Assembly: GCF_013377255.1 (NCBI RefSeq)
Contig: NZ_CP016614.1
Span: forward strand, 1,062,501 to 1,126,500
Direction of reading: 5' to 3'
Source of the DNA: Mannheimia granulomatis
Lineage (GTDB): Bacteria > Pseudomonadota > Gammaproteobacteria > Enterobacterales > Pasteurellaceae
Length of the DNA: 64,000 nt
In this document: positions 38,389 through 48,400 of the stretch, one piece after another
Numbering within the stretch: the stretch's first letter is position 1
Layout of the letters: the number at the start of each line of letters is the position of its first letter
Program-made: the position numbers and the translations under genes
Notes under the pieces: generated by a model
What the model saw: the letters and a program-made list of their open reading frames with translations, nothing else
Databases searched by the model: none
What the model was told of the DNA's origin: nothing

Positions 38389-39198
38389 ATGAGCCGCTTT
38401 GATACGTTATTTACCTCGCTTAAAGCGAAAAACGAAGGCGCTTTTGTCCCGTTTGTTACGCTATGTGATCCGGATTTTAATCGCAGTTTTGAAATTATTG
38501 AAACAATGATTGAAAGTGGTGCTGATGCCTTAGAGTTAGGTTTTCCGTTTTCCGATCCGCTTTTAGATGGTCCGGTTATTCAAGCCGCTAATAAACGTGC
38601 GTTAGATGGTGGTTATAGTACGGATGCTTGTTTTGAAATGATTGCCAAAATTCGGGCAAAATACCCTGAGATTCCAATCGGCTTATTATTGTGTGCCAAC
38701 TTGATTTTTGTGCCAACCGCAGATAAGTTTTTCCAACGTTGCCAACAAACAGGAGTAGATGCGGTTTTAATTGCGGATCTTCCTATTTTGGCTGCTGATG
38801 AATTTGTGCCAACTGCTAAGAAATATGGTGTTCAACCTGTATTTATTTGCCCACCAAATGCGGATAATCTTACCATTGAGCGTATTGCACAGCTGACTGA
38901 AGGCTATACTTATTTAGTTTCTCGGGCAGGCGTAACCAGTGCGGAAAATCAAGCTCATGCCGGCAATTTGGATAATTTAATCGAAAGTTTGAAAGGCGCA
39001 AAAGCTGCCCCGATTTTACAAGGCTTCGGTATTGCTAAACCTGAACAGGTTAGAGAAGCTCTTGCGCTTGGCGCGGATGGTGCGATCTCCGGTTCGGCAA
39101 TTGTGAAAATTATTGCAAGCAATTTGAGCGACCAACAGAAATTAGTCAGCGAATTAGCCGAGTTCGTGAAAGCAATGAAAGCCGCAACCAAAAGCTAA
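38389..39198 (+). CDS. trpA: Tryptophan synthase alpha chain
   Basis: Cleaves indole-3-glycerol phosphate to indole and glyceraldehyde 3-phosphate. The 269-residue TIM barrel has the catalytic Glu in [21 protein letters not shown] (about 45-65), which also holds the catalytic Asp. The phosphate loops [31 protein letters not shown] are present, and [10 protein letters not shown] fits the mobile loop. E. coli TrpA has 268 residues. GGAGG within the end of trpB serves as ribosome site. trpE, trpD, trpC and trpF are not in this window. Confidence 0.97.
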   Translation: MSRFDTLFTSLKAKNEGAFVPFVTLCDPDFNRSFEIIETMIESGADALELGFPFSDPLLDGPVIQAANKRALDGGYSTDACFEMIAKIRAKYPEIPIGLLLCANLIFVPTADKFFQRCQQTGVDAVLIADLPILAADEFVPTAKKYGVQPVFICPPNADNLTIERIAQLTEGYTYLVSRAGVTSAENQAHAGNLDNLIESLKGAKAAPILQGFGIAKPEQVREALALGADGAISGSAIVKIIASNLSDQQKLVSELAEFVKAMKAATKS

Positions 39199-39233
39199 GC
39201 TTACAAGCGGTTCTTTTTCACCAAAAATTTGCA

Positions 39234-39266
39234 AACGCTTTTAGCGAAAGTTAAAAGCGTTTTTTG
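39234..39266 (+). terminator. Terminator of the ydfG-trpBA unit
   Basis: AACGCTTTTA / TAAAAGCGTT form a 10-base-pair stem with an 8-base loop and a TTTTT tail. It comes directly after an uptake signal (39203-39235). Confidence 0.88.
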
Positions 39267-39325
39267 CTGTTCAAATTTAGTGCATTAGGCTAGAATAGCC
39301 GCCTTAATTTTGACTATTCAACCCT

Positions 39326-40903
39326 ATGAAATTCGTTATTCCCTTTTGTTTATTCAGTCTATTGTTGCCCTACAGCCTCGCCAAGCCCCTAGCAGGTGCA
39401 GTGAATGGCAAGAGCGATTTTGAGCTTGAAATTGCTAATAATATTATCGTTGAATATGAAACGCCGCTCTTTAGTGCGAATAAGTCAGCCAAAAATTATC
39501 GTATTCCCTCGCTATTAACTACAGAAGATGGCGTGGTGATTGCAGCTATCGATAAACACGAATTTGATAACAAAGATTGGGGGAATATTGATTTGGTGAT
39601 CCGCCGAAGTTTAGATAACGGCAAAACTTGGCAAAATGACCAGGTCGTGATTGATTTAGTCGAACAACCCTACAACGCCCCTTATTTTGAAAATACGCAA
39701 TCGGCCTTTGTGATCGACCCACTAATGGTGCAAGATAAAGAGTCGGAACGTATTTTCTTACTGATTGATATGTATCCTGAATCCAGTGGTATTCACAGTC
39801 ATATCAGCTACCAAGGTAAAAGAGAGCCGGCCTCACCCGCCAATGTGTTAGGCAGTGGCTATACTCATATTGATGAGCAGCCTTATTTACGTTTGAAAGC
39901 CAAAGATCAAACCTATACTTTGCGTGATCCTCAAGGGAATTTCAGCACGATTTACGATAGTGAGAATAAGCCTACCAATTACAAAGTGGTAACAAAAGGC
40001 AATTCGAGTAAAGCCTACCGAGATTTAGGCGATGTCTATTTAGGCGACATTAATGAGGCAAATTATCAAGGTAATATTTTTCTCTCTTCACAAAAAGAGT
40101 TTAATCGTTCAGCCCCGTTTAGTGTAGAAAAGACCAGCTATTTATGGCTGATTTATAGTGATGATAACGGCAAAACGTGGTCGAATCCAAGAGATCTCAA
40201 TCCACAATTGAAGAAAGATTGGATGAAATTTCTTGGCACCGGCCCCGGCACCGGCGTGCAACTTGAAAATGGTACTTTGCTGATGCCTGTCTATTTCATT
40301 GATAAAAATGATAACGAAGCTACTGCGGTGATTAAAAGTAGTGATGGTGGTGAAACGTGGGTAATGGGCGAATCACCGCTTTATTCCCATTCTAAAGAAA
40401 GTGGCAAAGCTCTTTATAAAGCCAGTGAATCGCATATTGTGGAATTAAACAACGGTGTGATTAAAATGTTCACCCGAACCAATAAAGGGAAAGTTTTAGT
40501 TTCGACCAGCAATACGGAAGGTATGACGTGGCAAAGCAGTGAGTTAGATGATGAGCTGCTTAATTCTTATACGCAATTATCGGCAATTAAATATTCGAAA
40601 AAAATCAATGGAAAAGAGTATATTTTGCTCTCAAATGCTCATTCGAAACAGATGTGGAAACGCATTAACGGTAGGGTATGGATTGGTGAAATTAAGCCAG
40701 ATAATAGTATTGATTGGCAAGATTATATTCAGATTACAGCCGGTAATGAAACATTTGGCTACAGTAGCTTAGCTGAATTACCGGACGGAAAAGTCGGACT
40801 TCTCTATGAAAAGGTAGGTGGAGAGATAAGATATGTTCGCCTAGAGGTTGAACAGATTCTAAAAGATGATAAGCTAGAGCGGCACAAGCGATCATTTTTT
40901 TAA
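39326..40903 (+). CDS. Secreted exo-alpha-sialidase (neuraminidase, GH33)
   Basis: A 525-residue sialidase that should release terminal sialic acid from host glycans. It has a signal peptide (about 1-19, ending SLA), the Arg-Ile-Pro motif in NYRIPSLL (58-61), and four Asp-boxes: SLDNGKTW (95-102), SDDNGKTW (278-285), SSDGGETW (338-345) and a degenerate SNTEGMTW (395-402). Candidate catalytic residues are the Asp in IDKHEFDNKDW, the Glu in ESHIVELNNG (about 368), the Arg in TRTNKG (384) and the Tyr in GLLYEKVGG (494). There is no autotransporter barrel, carbohydrate-binding tail or lipobox. It therefore seems to be periplasmic or secreted by other means. The C-terminal tail HKRSFF is encoded by a decayed uptake signal. 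Confidence 0.9.
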   Translation: MKFVIPFCLFSLLLPYSLAKPLAGAVNGKSDFELEIANNIIVEYETPLFSANKSAKNYRIPSLLTTEDGVVIAAIDKHEFDNKDWGNIDLVIRRSLDNGKTWQNDQVVIDLVEQPYNAPYFENTQSAFVIDPLMVQDKESERIFLLIDMYPESSGIHSHISYQGKREPASPANVLGSGYTHIDEQPYLRLKAKDQTYTLRDPQGNFSTIYDSENKPTNYKVVTKGNSSKAYRDLGDVYLGDINEANYQGNIFLSSQKEFNRSAPFSVEKTSYLWLIYSDDNGKTWSNPRDLNPQLKKDWMKFLGTGPGTGVQLENGTLLMPVYFIDKNDNEATAVIKSSDGGETWVMGESPLYSHSKESGKALYKASESHIVELNNGVIKMFTRTNKGKVLVSTSNTEGMTWQSSELDDELLNSYTQLSAIKYSKKINGKEYILLSNAHSKQMWKRINGRVWIGEIKPDNSIDWQDYIQITAGNETFGYSSLAELPDGKVGLLYEKVGGEIRYVRLEVEQILKDDKLERHKRSFF

Positions 40904-40931
40904 CATTTTTTGCAAATAAAAGGAAAAAACG

Positions 40932-42329
40932 ATGAAATTAACAAAAATTGCAGTTTCAGTTGTAGCAATACTTGGTGTAGTTTCTGTAGGTGGCAGTTGG
41001 TACACAGGTAAACAAGTTGAAGAAAAATATCAACAACTGATTACTCAATCCAATGATATGTTTAAAAACTTTGCTAATGAATATGGCACTAAAGTTGAAA
41101 TTAAAGATGTGCAGATTAATCGTGGCTTTTTTAGTTCTGATGCGAAATATCGCCTAGAAGTAGAAATGATTGATGGTGAAAAATTAGATTTTGTCGGTAA
41201 CGATAAAATTCATCACGGTCCATTACCGCTTAACCGTTTAGCGAAATTCAACTTTGTCCCTGTGTTGATGAGTATGGAAAATCATATTCAATCTCCTGAG
41301 CAATTCAAAAAAGTTTTAGGAGAGAAATTAGGCTCGGGAGTAGCAAATATCAGTTACTCCGGTAAGGCTGAGGGAGAATTTACCTTCTCGCCAATTAAAG
41401 TGAGTAATGAGCAAGCTTCGATTGAAAGCACGCCAATTAAAATGGAATATAGCTACGACCAAAATGCTATAAATATGCTAAGTTCTATCACTTTAGATGA
41501 CCTTAAAGTAAAAATCGAAGATGGGGATTTTAACATTCAAGGTCTATCTTATGAAATCCAAACCAGTGATAGTCAAGGCTATGCAAATTTAGGTTTAGGA
41601 AAAGGTGGCTCAAAAATCAAAGCAATTGAATTTAAATCTAAAGAAGGTGAGCTAACACAGATTAAAGATATTGTAGCCAAGGGCGATAATGTCTTAAAAG
41701 GTGATCGCGTAGTTTCTTCTGCGCAAGCTGAGGCTGCAACTATTCAAATAGCGGGCGTTGATTTGGGTAAATTCAAAATGGATATGCTAACCGATTTTGA
41801 TGCTAAATTAATGAATGATATTGTGCCGCTACTTTCTCACTCTGAAGCTTTAGAAAATGAGCAAATCGGTGAAATGGTATTGGAATTACTTTCAAAATCA
41901 TCAAAATTCAATATCAATAATTTCTCATTAGAGAAAGCTAATGGTAAGTTTGATATCGCGCTACTTCTAAATTTAGCTCAATTCTCTCCACAAACTGTGA
42001 GTGATTTAAATACGCTATTAAAAGCAATGACATCAAGCAAATTTGCATTGAATGTAAATCGTGAATATCTCGAAGATATTATGCGTCAAGTGGCTATCAC
42101 TCAAGAAAAATTAACGGAAGACGAAGCAAAAGCCAAAGCAGAGCAAGAAGTTAATACGATTTTTGGCAGCAGCTTAACGGGGATGTATGTGATTGATGGC
42201 AATAACTTGAAATCTGAGTTAAGTATTAATGATGGTAAAGTGTTCCAAAACGGTCGTGAATTAAGCGAAGATGAAGTTCAAATGGCGCTGTTTATGATTA
42301 TGATGGGGACTGGCTCACTCGGCAAGTAA
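40932..42329 (+). CDS. ydgA: YdgA-like protein (DUF945)
   Basis: A 465-residue protein with an N-terminal signal anchor (about 5-25, KIAVSVVAILGVVSVGGSWYTG) and a long periplasmic DUF945 region. Typical pieces are YTGKQVEEKYQQLITQSN at the start, IHHGPLPLNRLAKFNFVPV in the first third and an acidic C-terminal end. Function in the family is unknown; an envelope role is assumed from location. The GGAAAAAACG leader gives a weak ribosome site. It lies 28 bases after the sialidase gene and may be read with it. E. coli YdgA has about 500 residues. Confidence 0.78.
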   Translation: MKLTKIAVSVVAILGVVSVGGSWYTGKQVEEKYQQLITQSNDMFKNFANEYGTKVEIKDVQINRGFFSSDAKYRLEVEMIDGEKLDFVGNDKIHHGPLPLNRLAKFNFVPVLMSMENHIQSPEQFKKVLGEKLGSGVANISYSGKAEGEFTFSPIKVSNEQASIESTPIKMEYSYDQNAINMLSSITLDDLKVKIEDGDFNIQGLSYEIQTSDSQGYANLGLGKGGSKIKAIEFKSKEGELTQIKDIVAKGDNVLKGDRVVSSAQAEAATIQIAGVDLGKFKMDMLTDFDAKLMNDIVPLLSHSEALENEQIGEMVLELLSKSSKFNINNFSLEKANGKFDIALLLNLAQFSPQTVSDLNTLLKAMTSSKFALNVNREYLEDIMRQVAITQEKLTEDEAKAKAEQEVNTIFGSSLTGMYVIDGNNLKSELSINDGKVFQNGRELSEDEVQMALFMIMMGTGSLGK

Positions 42330-42349
42330 TTCGATATATCTCTAAGTGA

Positions 42350-42386
42350 AGCGTATTATCTGCAATGGCAGAAATACGCTTTTTTA
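42350..42386 (+). terminator. Terminator before polA
   Basis: AGCGTATT-A-TCTGC, loop AATG, then GCAGA-AATACGCT and TTTTTT: a 13-base-pair stem with one bulge. Confidence 0.9.
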
Positions 42387-42449
42387 TCACATTAAGCTCC
42401 GATTCTTGTATAATAAAGCCAATATTTACTTGATTCTAAAGAGATTTTT

Positions 42450-45308
42450 ATGGCAACTATCGCACAAAACCCTCTCGTTCTGGTGGACGGATCCTCTTAT
42501 TTATATCGTGCTTTTCACGCATTCCCACCTTTAAGCAATCGCCATGGTGAGCCAACAGGAGCAATGTATGGTGTGCTGAATATGTTAAAAAGCCTCATTG
42601 CCCAAGTGCAGCCGAGCCATATTGCGGTAGTATTTGATGCGAAAGGCAAAACATTCCGTGATGAATTGTTTGAGCAATACAAATCTCATCGCCCGCCAAT
42701 GCCGGATGATTTACGCCCTCAAATTGAACCTTTGCATCGCATTATCAAAGCCCTTGGCATTCCACTTATTTCCATTGAAGGAGTCGAGGCTGATGATGTG
42801 ATCGGCACACTTGCGGTGCAGGCGGCGAAAGAGGGTAAAGATGTGTTAATCAGCACGGGCGATAAAGATATGGCACAACTGGTGAACGATCACATTATGT
42901 TGATTAACACCATGAACAACACCTTGCTTGACCGTGAAGGTGTGATTGAAAAATACGGTATTCCGCCGGAATTGATTATCGACTTTTTAGCGCTAATGGG
43001 GGATTCCTCGGATAATATCCCTGGCGTAAAAGGGGTCGGTGAAAAAACTGCACTTGCTTTATTGCAAGGTATTGGCTCGCTGAAATCCATTTATGCAAAT
43101 TTAGATCAGGTTGCTACACTTTCTTTCCGTGGTGCAAAAAACTTTGCTCCGAAATTAGAGGCGGAAAAAGAAAATGCGGATTTATCTTATCTGCTTGCCA
43201 CTATCAAAACTGATGTGGAATTAGACGTGACTCATGATCAGCTTTTAACCCAGCCGCAAAATCGTGCCGAGCTTGCTCAGTTATTTGAGCATTATGAATT
43301 TAAGCGTTGGTTAAATGAAGTGAATCAGAATGCCAATCCGGTAACTCAAACCCTAGCTGAAAAAGTGCCGAATAATTATCAAGCCACACAAGCGGTCAAA
43401 AAAGAGGAAAATTTTGCAACTGTAGTTCAAATTGACCGCAGCAAATATGAAACGGTTGATACTGAAGCAAAACTTGCGGCTTGGCTCAAAAAATTGCAAG
43501 AGGCGAAACTATTTGCGGTAGATACTGAAACTGACAGCCTCGATTCTGTTTCGGCAAATTTAGTCGGCATTTCATTTGGATTGGAAAACGGCGAGGCATG
43601 TTACATTCCGCTGGGGCATAAACAAAAAGCTCAACCGAAACAGGCAGATATGTTTAGTGATAGCGAAGATGGGCATGGTGAAACTGCGGACGAATTGGTA
43701 AAAAATCAGCTAAATTTGACCGCTTGTTTAAGCCAATTAAAGCCGATTTTAGAAAATGTGGAGATCAAAAAAATCGGACAAAATATTAAATATGATTTAA
43801 CTGTATTGGCAAGTTATGGCATTGAACTGCAAGGTTTAGCCTTTGATACGATGATTGAGTCTTATACCTTAAACAGTACAGGTCGTCATAATATGGATGA
43901 TTTGGCTAACCGCTATTTAGGACATAAAACCATTCCGTTTGAAGAGCTTGCTGGCAAGGGCAAAAATCAGCTTACTTTCGATAAAATTGAGATCGAAAAA
44001 GCCGCTGAATATGCTGCGGAAGATGCGGATGTCACCATGAAACTACACCAAGTATTGTGGGAAAATTTAGCTAAAGAACCTGAATTAGTGAAGTTGTTCG
44101 ATGAAATTGAAATGCCGCTTGTTAGCGTACTTTCTCGTATTGAACGTAACGGTGTGTTGATTGACCCGAAAAAATTACTCACCCAATCAGCAGAAATTGA
44201 ACAGCGTTTGGCAGAAGTAGAGCAGTTGGTTCATGCAGAAGCAGGGCAGGCGTTTAATTTGGCATCCACTAAGCAATTACAAGAAATTTTATTTGAAAAA
44301 TTAGGTTTGCCAATTATTAAGAAAACGCCAAAAGGTGCACCTTCTACCAATGAAGAAGTGCTGGAAGAATTAGCCCAGCAAGGGCATATTGTGCCGAAAT
44401 TGTTAATGGAGCACCGTGGCTTAAGCAAGCTGAAATCGACTTATACAGACAAACTTCCACAGCTAATTAACAAAAAAACAGGGCGAGTACATACTTCATA
44501 CAACCAAGCAGTAACAGCAACAGGTAGACTTTCTTCAAGCGATCCGAACTTACAGAATATTCCTATCCGTAACGAAGAAGGCAGACGCATTCGTCAAGCC
44601 TTTATTGCCCGAGAAGGTTACAAGATTGTGGCGGCGGACTATTCTCAAATCGAACTCCGCATTATGGCACACTTGGCGGATGATGAAGGTATGATTACCG
44701 CGTTTGCTCAAGGAAAAGATATCCATCGAGCCACTGCCGCTGAAATTTTTGGTGTAGCGTTAGATGAAGTAACCGGTGAACAACGCCGAAGTGCCAAGGC
44801 GATTAACTTCGGCTTGATTTACGGAATGTCATCCTTTGGTTTATCAAATCAGCTTGGTATTGGACGGGCGGAAGCACAAAAATATATGGATCTGTATTTC
44901 AAACGCTACCCGGCAGTGCAGCAATTTATGACTGATATTCGCGAAGTAGCGGCAGAGAAAGGCTATGTAGAAACTTTATTCGGTCGCCGTTTGTATCTAC
45001 CTGATATTAAATCCGGCAATGCGATTTTACGAAAAACAGCAGAACGTGTGGCAATTAACGCCCCAATGCAAGGTACTGCAGCGGATATTATTAAAGTAGC
45101 GATGATTGGTATTGATAATGCGATTCGTAATAACGATGACATCAAAATGATTATGCAAGTTCATGATGAATTGGTATTTGAAGTGAAAGCGGATAAAATT
45201 GAGCATTATAGTCAGCTTATCAAAGCCGAAATGGAAAAAGCGATTAATCTTAAAGTACCGTTAATTGCGGAAATCGGTATTGGTGAGAACTGGGACGAGG
45301 CACATTAG
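42450..45308 (+). CDS. polA: DNA polymerase I
   Basis: Repair and Okazaki-fragment polymerase, 952 residues (E. coli 928). The 5'-nuclease domain opens with [18 protein letters not shown] and has GDKDMAQLV and [20 protein letters not shown]. The 3'-5' exonuclease Asp/Glu pair is in [13 protein letters not shown], so proofreading should be active. Polymerase motifs are [13 protein letters not shown] (A), [16 protein letters not shown] (B) and [11 protein letters not shown] (C). Extra length is in the linker around 290-345. Uptake-signal cores lie near 43389 and 43719 inside the gene. Confidence 0.97.
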   Translation: MATIAQNPLVLVDGSSYLYRAFHAFPPLSNRHGEPTGAMYGVLNMLKSLIAQVQPSHIAVVFDAKGKTFRDELFEQYKSHRPPMPDDLRPQIEPLHRIIKALGIPLISIEGVEADDVIGTLAVQAAKEGKDVLISTGDKDMAQLVNDHIMLINTMNNTLLDREGVIEKYGIPPELIIDFLALMGDSSDNIPGVKGVGEKTALALLQGIGSLKSIYANLDQVATLSFRGAKNFAPKLEAEKENADLSYLLATIKTDVELDVTHDQLLTQPQNRAELAQLFEHYEFKRWLNEVNQNANPVTQTLAEKVPNNYQATQAVKKEENFATVVQIDRSKYETVDTEAKLAAWLKKLQEAKLFAVDTETDSLDSVSANLVGISFGLENGEACYIPLGHKQKAQPKQADMFSDSEDGHGETADELVKNQLNLTACLSQLKPILENVEIKKIGQNIKYDLTVLASYGIELQGLAFDTMIESYTLNSTGRHNMDDLANRYLGHKTIPFEELAGKGKNQLTFDKIEIEKAAEYAAEDADVTMKLHQVLWENLAKEPELVKLFDEIEMPLVSVLSRIERNGVLIDPKKLLTQSAEIEQRLAEVEQLVHAEAGQAFNLASTKQLQEILFEKLGLPIIKKTPKGAPSTNEEVLEELAQQGHIVPKLLMEHRGLSKLKSTYTDKLPQLINKKTGRVHTSYNQAVTATGRLSSSDPNLQNIPIRNEEGRRIRQAFIAREGYKIVAADYSQIELRIMAHLADDEGMITAFAQGKDIHRATAAEIFGVALDEVTGEQRRSAKAINFGLIYGMSSFGLSNQLGIGRAEAQKYMDLYFKRYPAVQQFMTDIREVAAEKGYVETLFGRRLYLPDIKSGNAILRKTAERVAINAPMQGTAADIIKVAMIGIDNAIRNNDDIKMIMQVHDELVFEVKADKIEHYSQLIKAEMEKAINLKVPLIAEIGIGENWDEAH

Positions 45309-45341
45309 TCTATACAATTGAATGCTTTTATTGTATTGTTG

Positions 45342-45408
45342 TAGTAGTTCGTTGATATGAAACTTTTAAGGATTTTATTGTCAAAGAAGAACTACTATTC
45401 TTTGACAA
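45342..45408 (+). promoter_or_regulatory. Structured leader of lolA (possible pseudoknot)
   Basis: An 11-base-pair stem TTGTCAAAGAA / TTCTTTGACAA (45378-45388 with 45398-45408) has the 9-base loop GAACTACTA. That loop is perfectly complementary to TAGTAGTTC upstream (45342-45350). The second stem arm ends 14 bases before the lolA ATG. No U-tract follows, so it is not a plain terminator. Confidence 0.5.
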
Positions 45409-45422
45409 AATAAGGAAAATAG

Positions 45423-46064
45423 ATGAAAAAATTAGTAAAAAAATCTCTTTTAGGTATAGCGTTATTGGGGATGGCAAATATCGCGTTTGCCGATGCACAG
45501 GCTGTGTCGGAATTACAACGCCGTTTAGAGCAAATAAGCCAATACAGTGCCGATTTCGACCAAACTGTGCGTTCGAGTAAAGGCAAAGAAATTCAAAAAG
45601 GGCAAGGCAAATTTCACGTAAAACGCCCGAATTTATTTAGAATGGATACCAAATCGCCACAGGAAAATTTAATTGTATCTGACGGTCAGAATTTATGGTT
45701 TTACGATCCTTTTGTTTCACAAGTAACGGTAAATACTGTAAAAGATGCGGTAAATAATACGCCTTTCGTATTGTTGACAAGTAGCGATAAAAGTCATTGG
45801 GATCAATATGATGTCACTCAAAATGCCGATACTTTTGTGCTAAAACCGAAATCGAAAAAGAGTAACTTAAAGCAATTTGATGTACGTATTGACCAAAGCG
45901 GCATGGTAAAAGGTTTTAGTACCATTGAGCGTGACGGACAAAGTAATTTATATGTATTACGTAATATTACCGCAGGCGGTGTATCAAGCGAGTTATTTAA
46001 ATTTAGCGTACCGAAAGGAGCTGAATTAGACGACCAGCGTGGCGGTAAAAAAACGAAAAAATAA
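45423..46064 (+). CDS. lolA: Outer-membrane lipoprotein carrier LolA
   Basis: Periplasmic shuttle that takes lipoproteins from LolCDE to LolB. The 213-residue precursor has a signal peptide (about 1-23, [10 protein letters not shown]) and mature start [26 protein letters not shown]. The family strand pattern follows: [41 protein letters not shown]. coli LolA has 203-204 residues. lolB is in the same window at 62803. The leader can fold into an unusual structure. An inverted pair of uptake signals follows the stop. Confidence 0.94.
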   Translation: MKKLVKKSLLGIALLGMANIAFADAQAVSELQRRLEQISQYSADFDQTVRSSKGKEIQKGQGKFHVKRPNLFRMDTKSPQENLIVSDGQNLWFYDPFVSQVTVNTVKDAVNNTPFVLLTSSDKSHWDQYDVTQNADTFVLKPKSKKSNLKQFDVRIDQSGMVKGFSTIERDGQSNLYVLRNITAGGVSSELFKFSVPKGAELDDQRGGKKTKK

Positions 46065-46071
46065 TTAACAT

Positions 46072-46132
46072 TGCAAGCGGTTATTTTTGTCGGGAAATTT
46101 GCAAAAAACTGACATTTTCTAACCGCTTGTTT
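46072..46132. repeat. Inverted pair of uptake signals after lolA
   Basis: GCAAGCGGTT and AACCGCTTGT face each other, with the characteristic TTTGCAAAAAA block between them. They can form a stem that may end lolA transcripts. Confidence 0.7.
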
Positions 46133-46146
46133 ATTTTGAGGTGGCG

Positions 46147-46455
46147 ATGAATACCCTTTATAACCAACGAGATCCAAAAGAATGGGAACAGTTTTTAACG
46201 CTGTTAAAAGATGCGGTGACAGAAGATAAACTTGAGCCGTTTTTTTCTCTTTTTCTCACACCTGATGAACGCGGCTCTTTAGGGTTACGTGTACAAATTG
46301 TGCAGGCGTTGCTGCAAGGTGAAACTTCTCAGCGTGAAATTCAACAAAATTTGAATACCAGTGCGGCAACTATTACGCGTGGCTCGAATATGTTAAAAAC
46401 CTTAGACCAAGATTTTCTTCAATGGGTGAACGGTAAACTCAATGGCAAAGAGTAA
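46147..46455 (+). CDS. trpR: Tryptophan repressor TrpR
   Basis: A 102-residue all-helical repressor that binds operators when loaded with tryptophan. LTPDERGSLGLRVQIVQALLQGETSQREIQQNLNTSAATITRGSNMLK is the conserved core. It contains the corepressor-binding region (LGLRVQ) and the helix-turn-helix TSQREIQQNLNTSAATITRGSN. The ATG at 46147 is preceded by GAGGTG; an in-frame GTG at 46141 adds two residues. Its end overlaps mtgA by 14 bases. Targets in this window are the operator at 36378 and probably 55947. No operator is visible in front of trpR itself. Confidence 0.94.
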   Translation: MNTLYNQRDPKEWEQFLTLLKDAVTEDKLEPFFSLFLTPDERGSLGLRVQIVQALLQGETSQREIQQNLNTSAATITRGSNMLKTLDQDFLQWVNGKLNGKE

Positions 46456-47215
46456 AAGCAGATTTCTAGTGAAAATTTTGAAGAAATTCATGCTTTTTTT
46501 CCGACCGAAACGGATAGTTTCTCTCAAAAGTTTGATCTGGTTTGTGGTTAGTCGCATTGTGACATTGTTTGGTGGATTATTTTTGATTTTAACACTGCTT
46601 TTTTCGGTAGTTCCTGTGCCGTATTCTGCTTATATGGTGCAGAAAAAAGTAGAAAATTTAATCCAAGGTAAATCATACACTATCAAAAAAGAATGGGTAA
46701 GCCTAGATGAAATCGCTTGGCAAATGCAGATGGCAGTGATTGCTTCGGAAGACCAAAAATTTGAAAGCCATTTCGGTTTAGATTTAAAAGCAATAGAGAC
46801 AGCATTGCGATTAAATTCTAAGTCTAAAAAAGTGCGTGGTGGCTCTACTATTTCCCAACAGACAGTGAAAAATCTGTTTTTGTGGCACGGACAAAGTTGG
46901 TTAAGAAAAGGAATTGAGGCTCCGTTAACCGTTGTGCTAGAGCATATTTGGCGTAAAGATCGCATTTTAGAGGTGTATCTTAATATTGCAGAATTTGGTA
47001 ATGGGATTTTTGGCGTAGAGGCAGCTGCTCAACATTTTTTTAAAAAGTCGGCAAAAAATCTGACTTTACAAGAATCTGCGCTATTGACAGCTTCTTTACC
47101 CAATCCTTTGGTATTTCGGGTGGATAAACCGGGACCGGGAATGCGAAAACGTCAAGCATGGATTATTCGTCAAGTTTACGCACTCGACGGAAAACATTAT
47201 TTAGACAAGTTGTAA
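46442..47215 (+). CDS. mtgA: Monofunctional peptidoglycan glycosyltransferase
   Basis: Polymerises lipid II into glycan strands. The 257-residue GT51 protein has a basic N-terminus, one transmembrane helix (about 35-58) and the periplasmic catalytic domain. The catalytic Glu is in VIASEDQKFESHFGLD (about 98-113), and RGGSTISQQTVKNLF and YLNIAEFGNGIFGVEAAAQHFF follow. There is no transpeptidase domain. It begins inside the end of trpR, an arrangement also found in Haemophilus, which implies translational coupling with no clear functional link. Confidence 0.94.
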   Translation: MAKSKSRFLVKILKKFMLFFRPKRIVSLKSLIWFVVSRIVTLFGGLFLILTLLFSVVPVPYSAYMVQKKVENLIQGKSYTIKKEWVSLDEIAWQMQMAVIASEDQKFESHFGLDLKAIETALRLNSKSKKVRGGSTISQQTVKNLFLWHGQSWLRKGIEAPLTVVLEHIWRKDRILEVYLNIAEFGNGIFGVEAAAQHFFKKSAKNLTLQESALLTASLPNPLVFRVDKPGPGMRKRQAWIIRQVYALDGKHYLDKL

Positions 47216-47320
47216 CGGTTAAACTCCCTTATCACCTCACTATCAATTTGCAAAATGGCCTAAACAAGCGGTCGATTTTTACAGCTATTTTGCAGATTTC
47301 ATTCAAAAAGGATGCAATAC

Positions 47321-48223
47321 ATGAAGTGGTTAATGCTATGCCGAGAACCGCGCTTATATAGCTGCAAGCAGATCAAACGAGCATGTGAGCGAAAAGGGAT
47401 CGAATTGGATATTTTAGATCCTGACAGAATGCTATTGACCTTGGCAGACGGGCAGTTTCAGCTATTTTATCAAGAAGGTGAAAGTTACGATATGGATCGC
47501 CCACCACTTAAGTTATTAGGTAAATATGATGGTGTTTTACCTCGATTCGGCACTGGTAGTACCGAAATGGGTTGCGCTGTATTGCGCCATTTTGAGGCTC
47601 AAGGTACAGTTGTTTTAAATAGTGCAGACGCGTTTAGTTTGGCTCGCAATAAATGGCAAAGTTTGCAAGCTTTAATGGCAAATCAATTACCTGTTCCTCA
47701 TACTTCCTTTGCCGGCAATTTAGTCGCTGTGGGTGAGCAGCTTGCTCAATATTCCTTCCCAATAGTGGCAAAGGTATTAAACGGCTCACAAGGGAATGGG
47801 GTGATGTTATTTGAAAATCCTGCTAATGCTGAAAGCGTTTTAGCCACTTTTTCTCAGCTAAATGCGCCTTATCTATCGCAACAATTTATTGCAGAATCAA
47901 AAGGACATGACTTTCGGGCTTTTGTAATTGGAGATAAGGTTATTGCAGCAATGCAACGTATAGGGGCTAAGGATGAATTCCGAGCTAATATTCATCAAGG
48001 AGGAACAGCAAAAATAGTTGAATTAACCGAGTCTGAGCAATATTGGGTAGTGAAAGCAGCCCAAGCGATTGGACTTGAAGTGGCCGGAGTTGATTTTCTT
48101 CGAACCCAACAAGGGATCTTAATTTTAGAAGTGAATGCAAGCCCGGGTTTTGAGGGGATTGAGCAGGTTAATCAGGTGGATATAGCTGAAGAAATGGTAA
48201 GCTATTTTCTGACAAAAATGTGA
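47321..48223 (+). CDS. rimK: RimK-family ATP-grasp ligase
   Basis: A 300-residue ATP-grasp ligase. RimK adds glutamate residues to the C-terminus of ribosomal protein S6 and can make poly-glutamate. Seen are the N-terminal MKWLMLCREPRLYSCKQIKRAC and GVLPRFGTGSTEMGCAVLRHFE. The ATP-grasp core has FPIVAKVLNGSQGNGVMLFE, DFRAFVIGDKVIAAMQR and the metal site FLRTQQGILILEVNASPGFEGIE. Length equals E. coli RimK (300). The start ATG at 47321 has AAAGG at good distance; an ATG at 47312 lies too close to it. S6 as substrate is inferred from the family. Confidence 0.88.
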   Translation: MKWLMLCREPRLYSCKQIKRACERKGIELDILDPDRMLLTLADGQFQLFYQEGESYDMDRPPLKLLGKYDGVLPRFGTGSTEMGCAVLRHFEAQGTVVLNSADAFSLARNKWQSLQALMANQLPVPHTSFAGNLVAVGEQLAQYSFPIVAKVLNGSQGNGVMLFENPANAESVLATFSQLNAPYLSQQFIAESKGHDFRAFVIGDKVIAAMQRIGAKDEFRANIHQGGTAKIVELTESEQYWVVKAAQAIGLEVAGVDFLRTQQGILILEVNASPGFEGIEQVNQVDIAEEMVSYFLTKM

Positions 48224-48326
48224 ATATACCTAGACAGAGTTAATGCTAGCGGTTGTTTTTAATTAATTTTTTGCAAAATAGCGTTATTTTTTGTAAAAAT
48301 ATTAAAAATGAGATCTGAATCATAAA

Positions 48327-48365
48327 AATAAGCGATATTTAGGAGTAAAATATCGCTTATTTTAT
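48327..48365 (+). terminator. Terminator of rimK
   Basis: A 14-base-pair perfect stem AATAAGCGATATTT / AAATATCGCTTATT with a 7-base loop, followed by TTATT. Confidence 0.82.
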
Positions 48366-48400
48366 TGGTATGATTTAATCTAGATACTTAAGGTAGTAAA

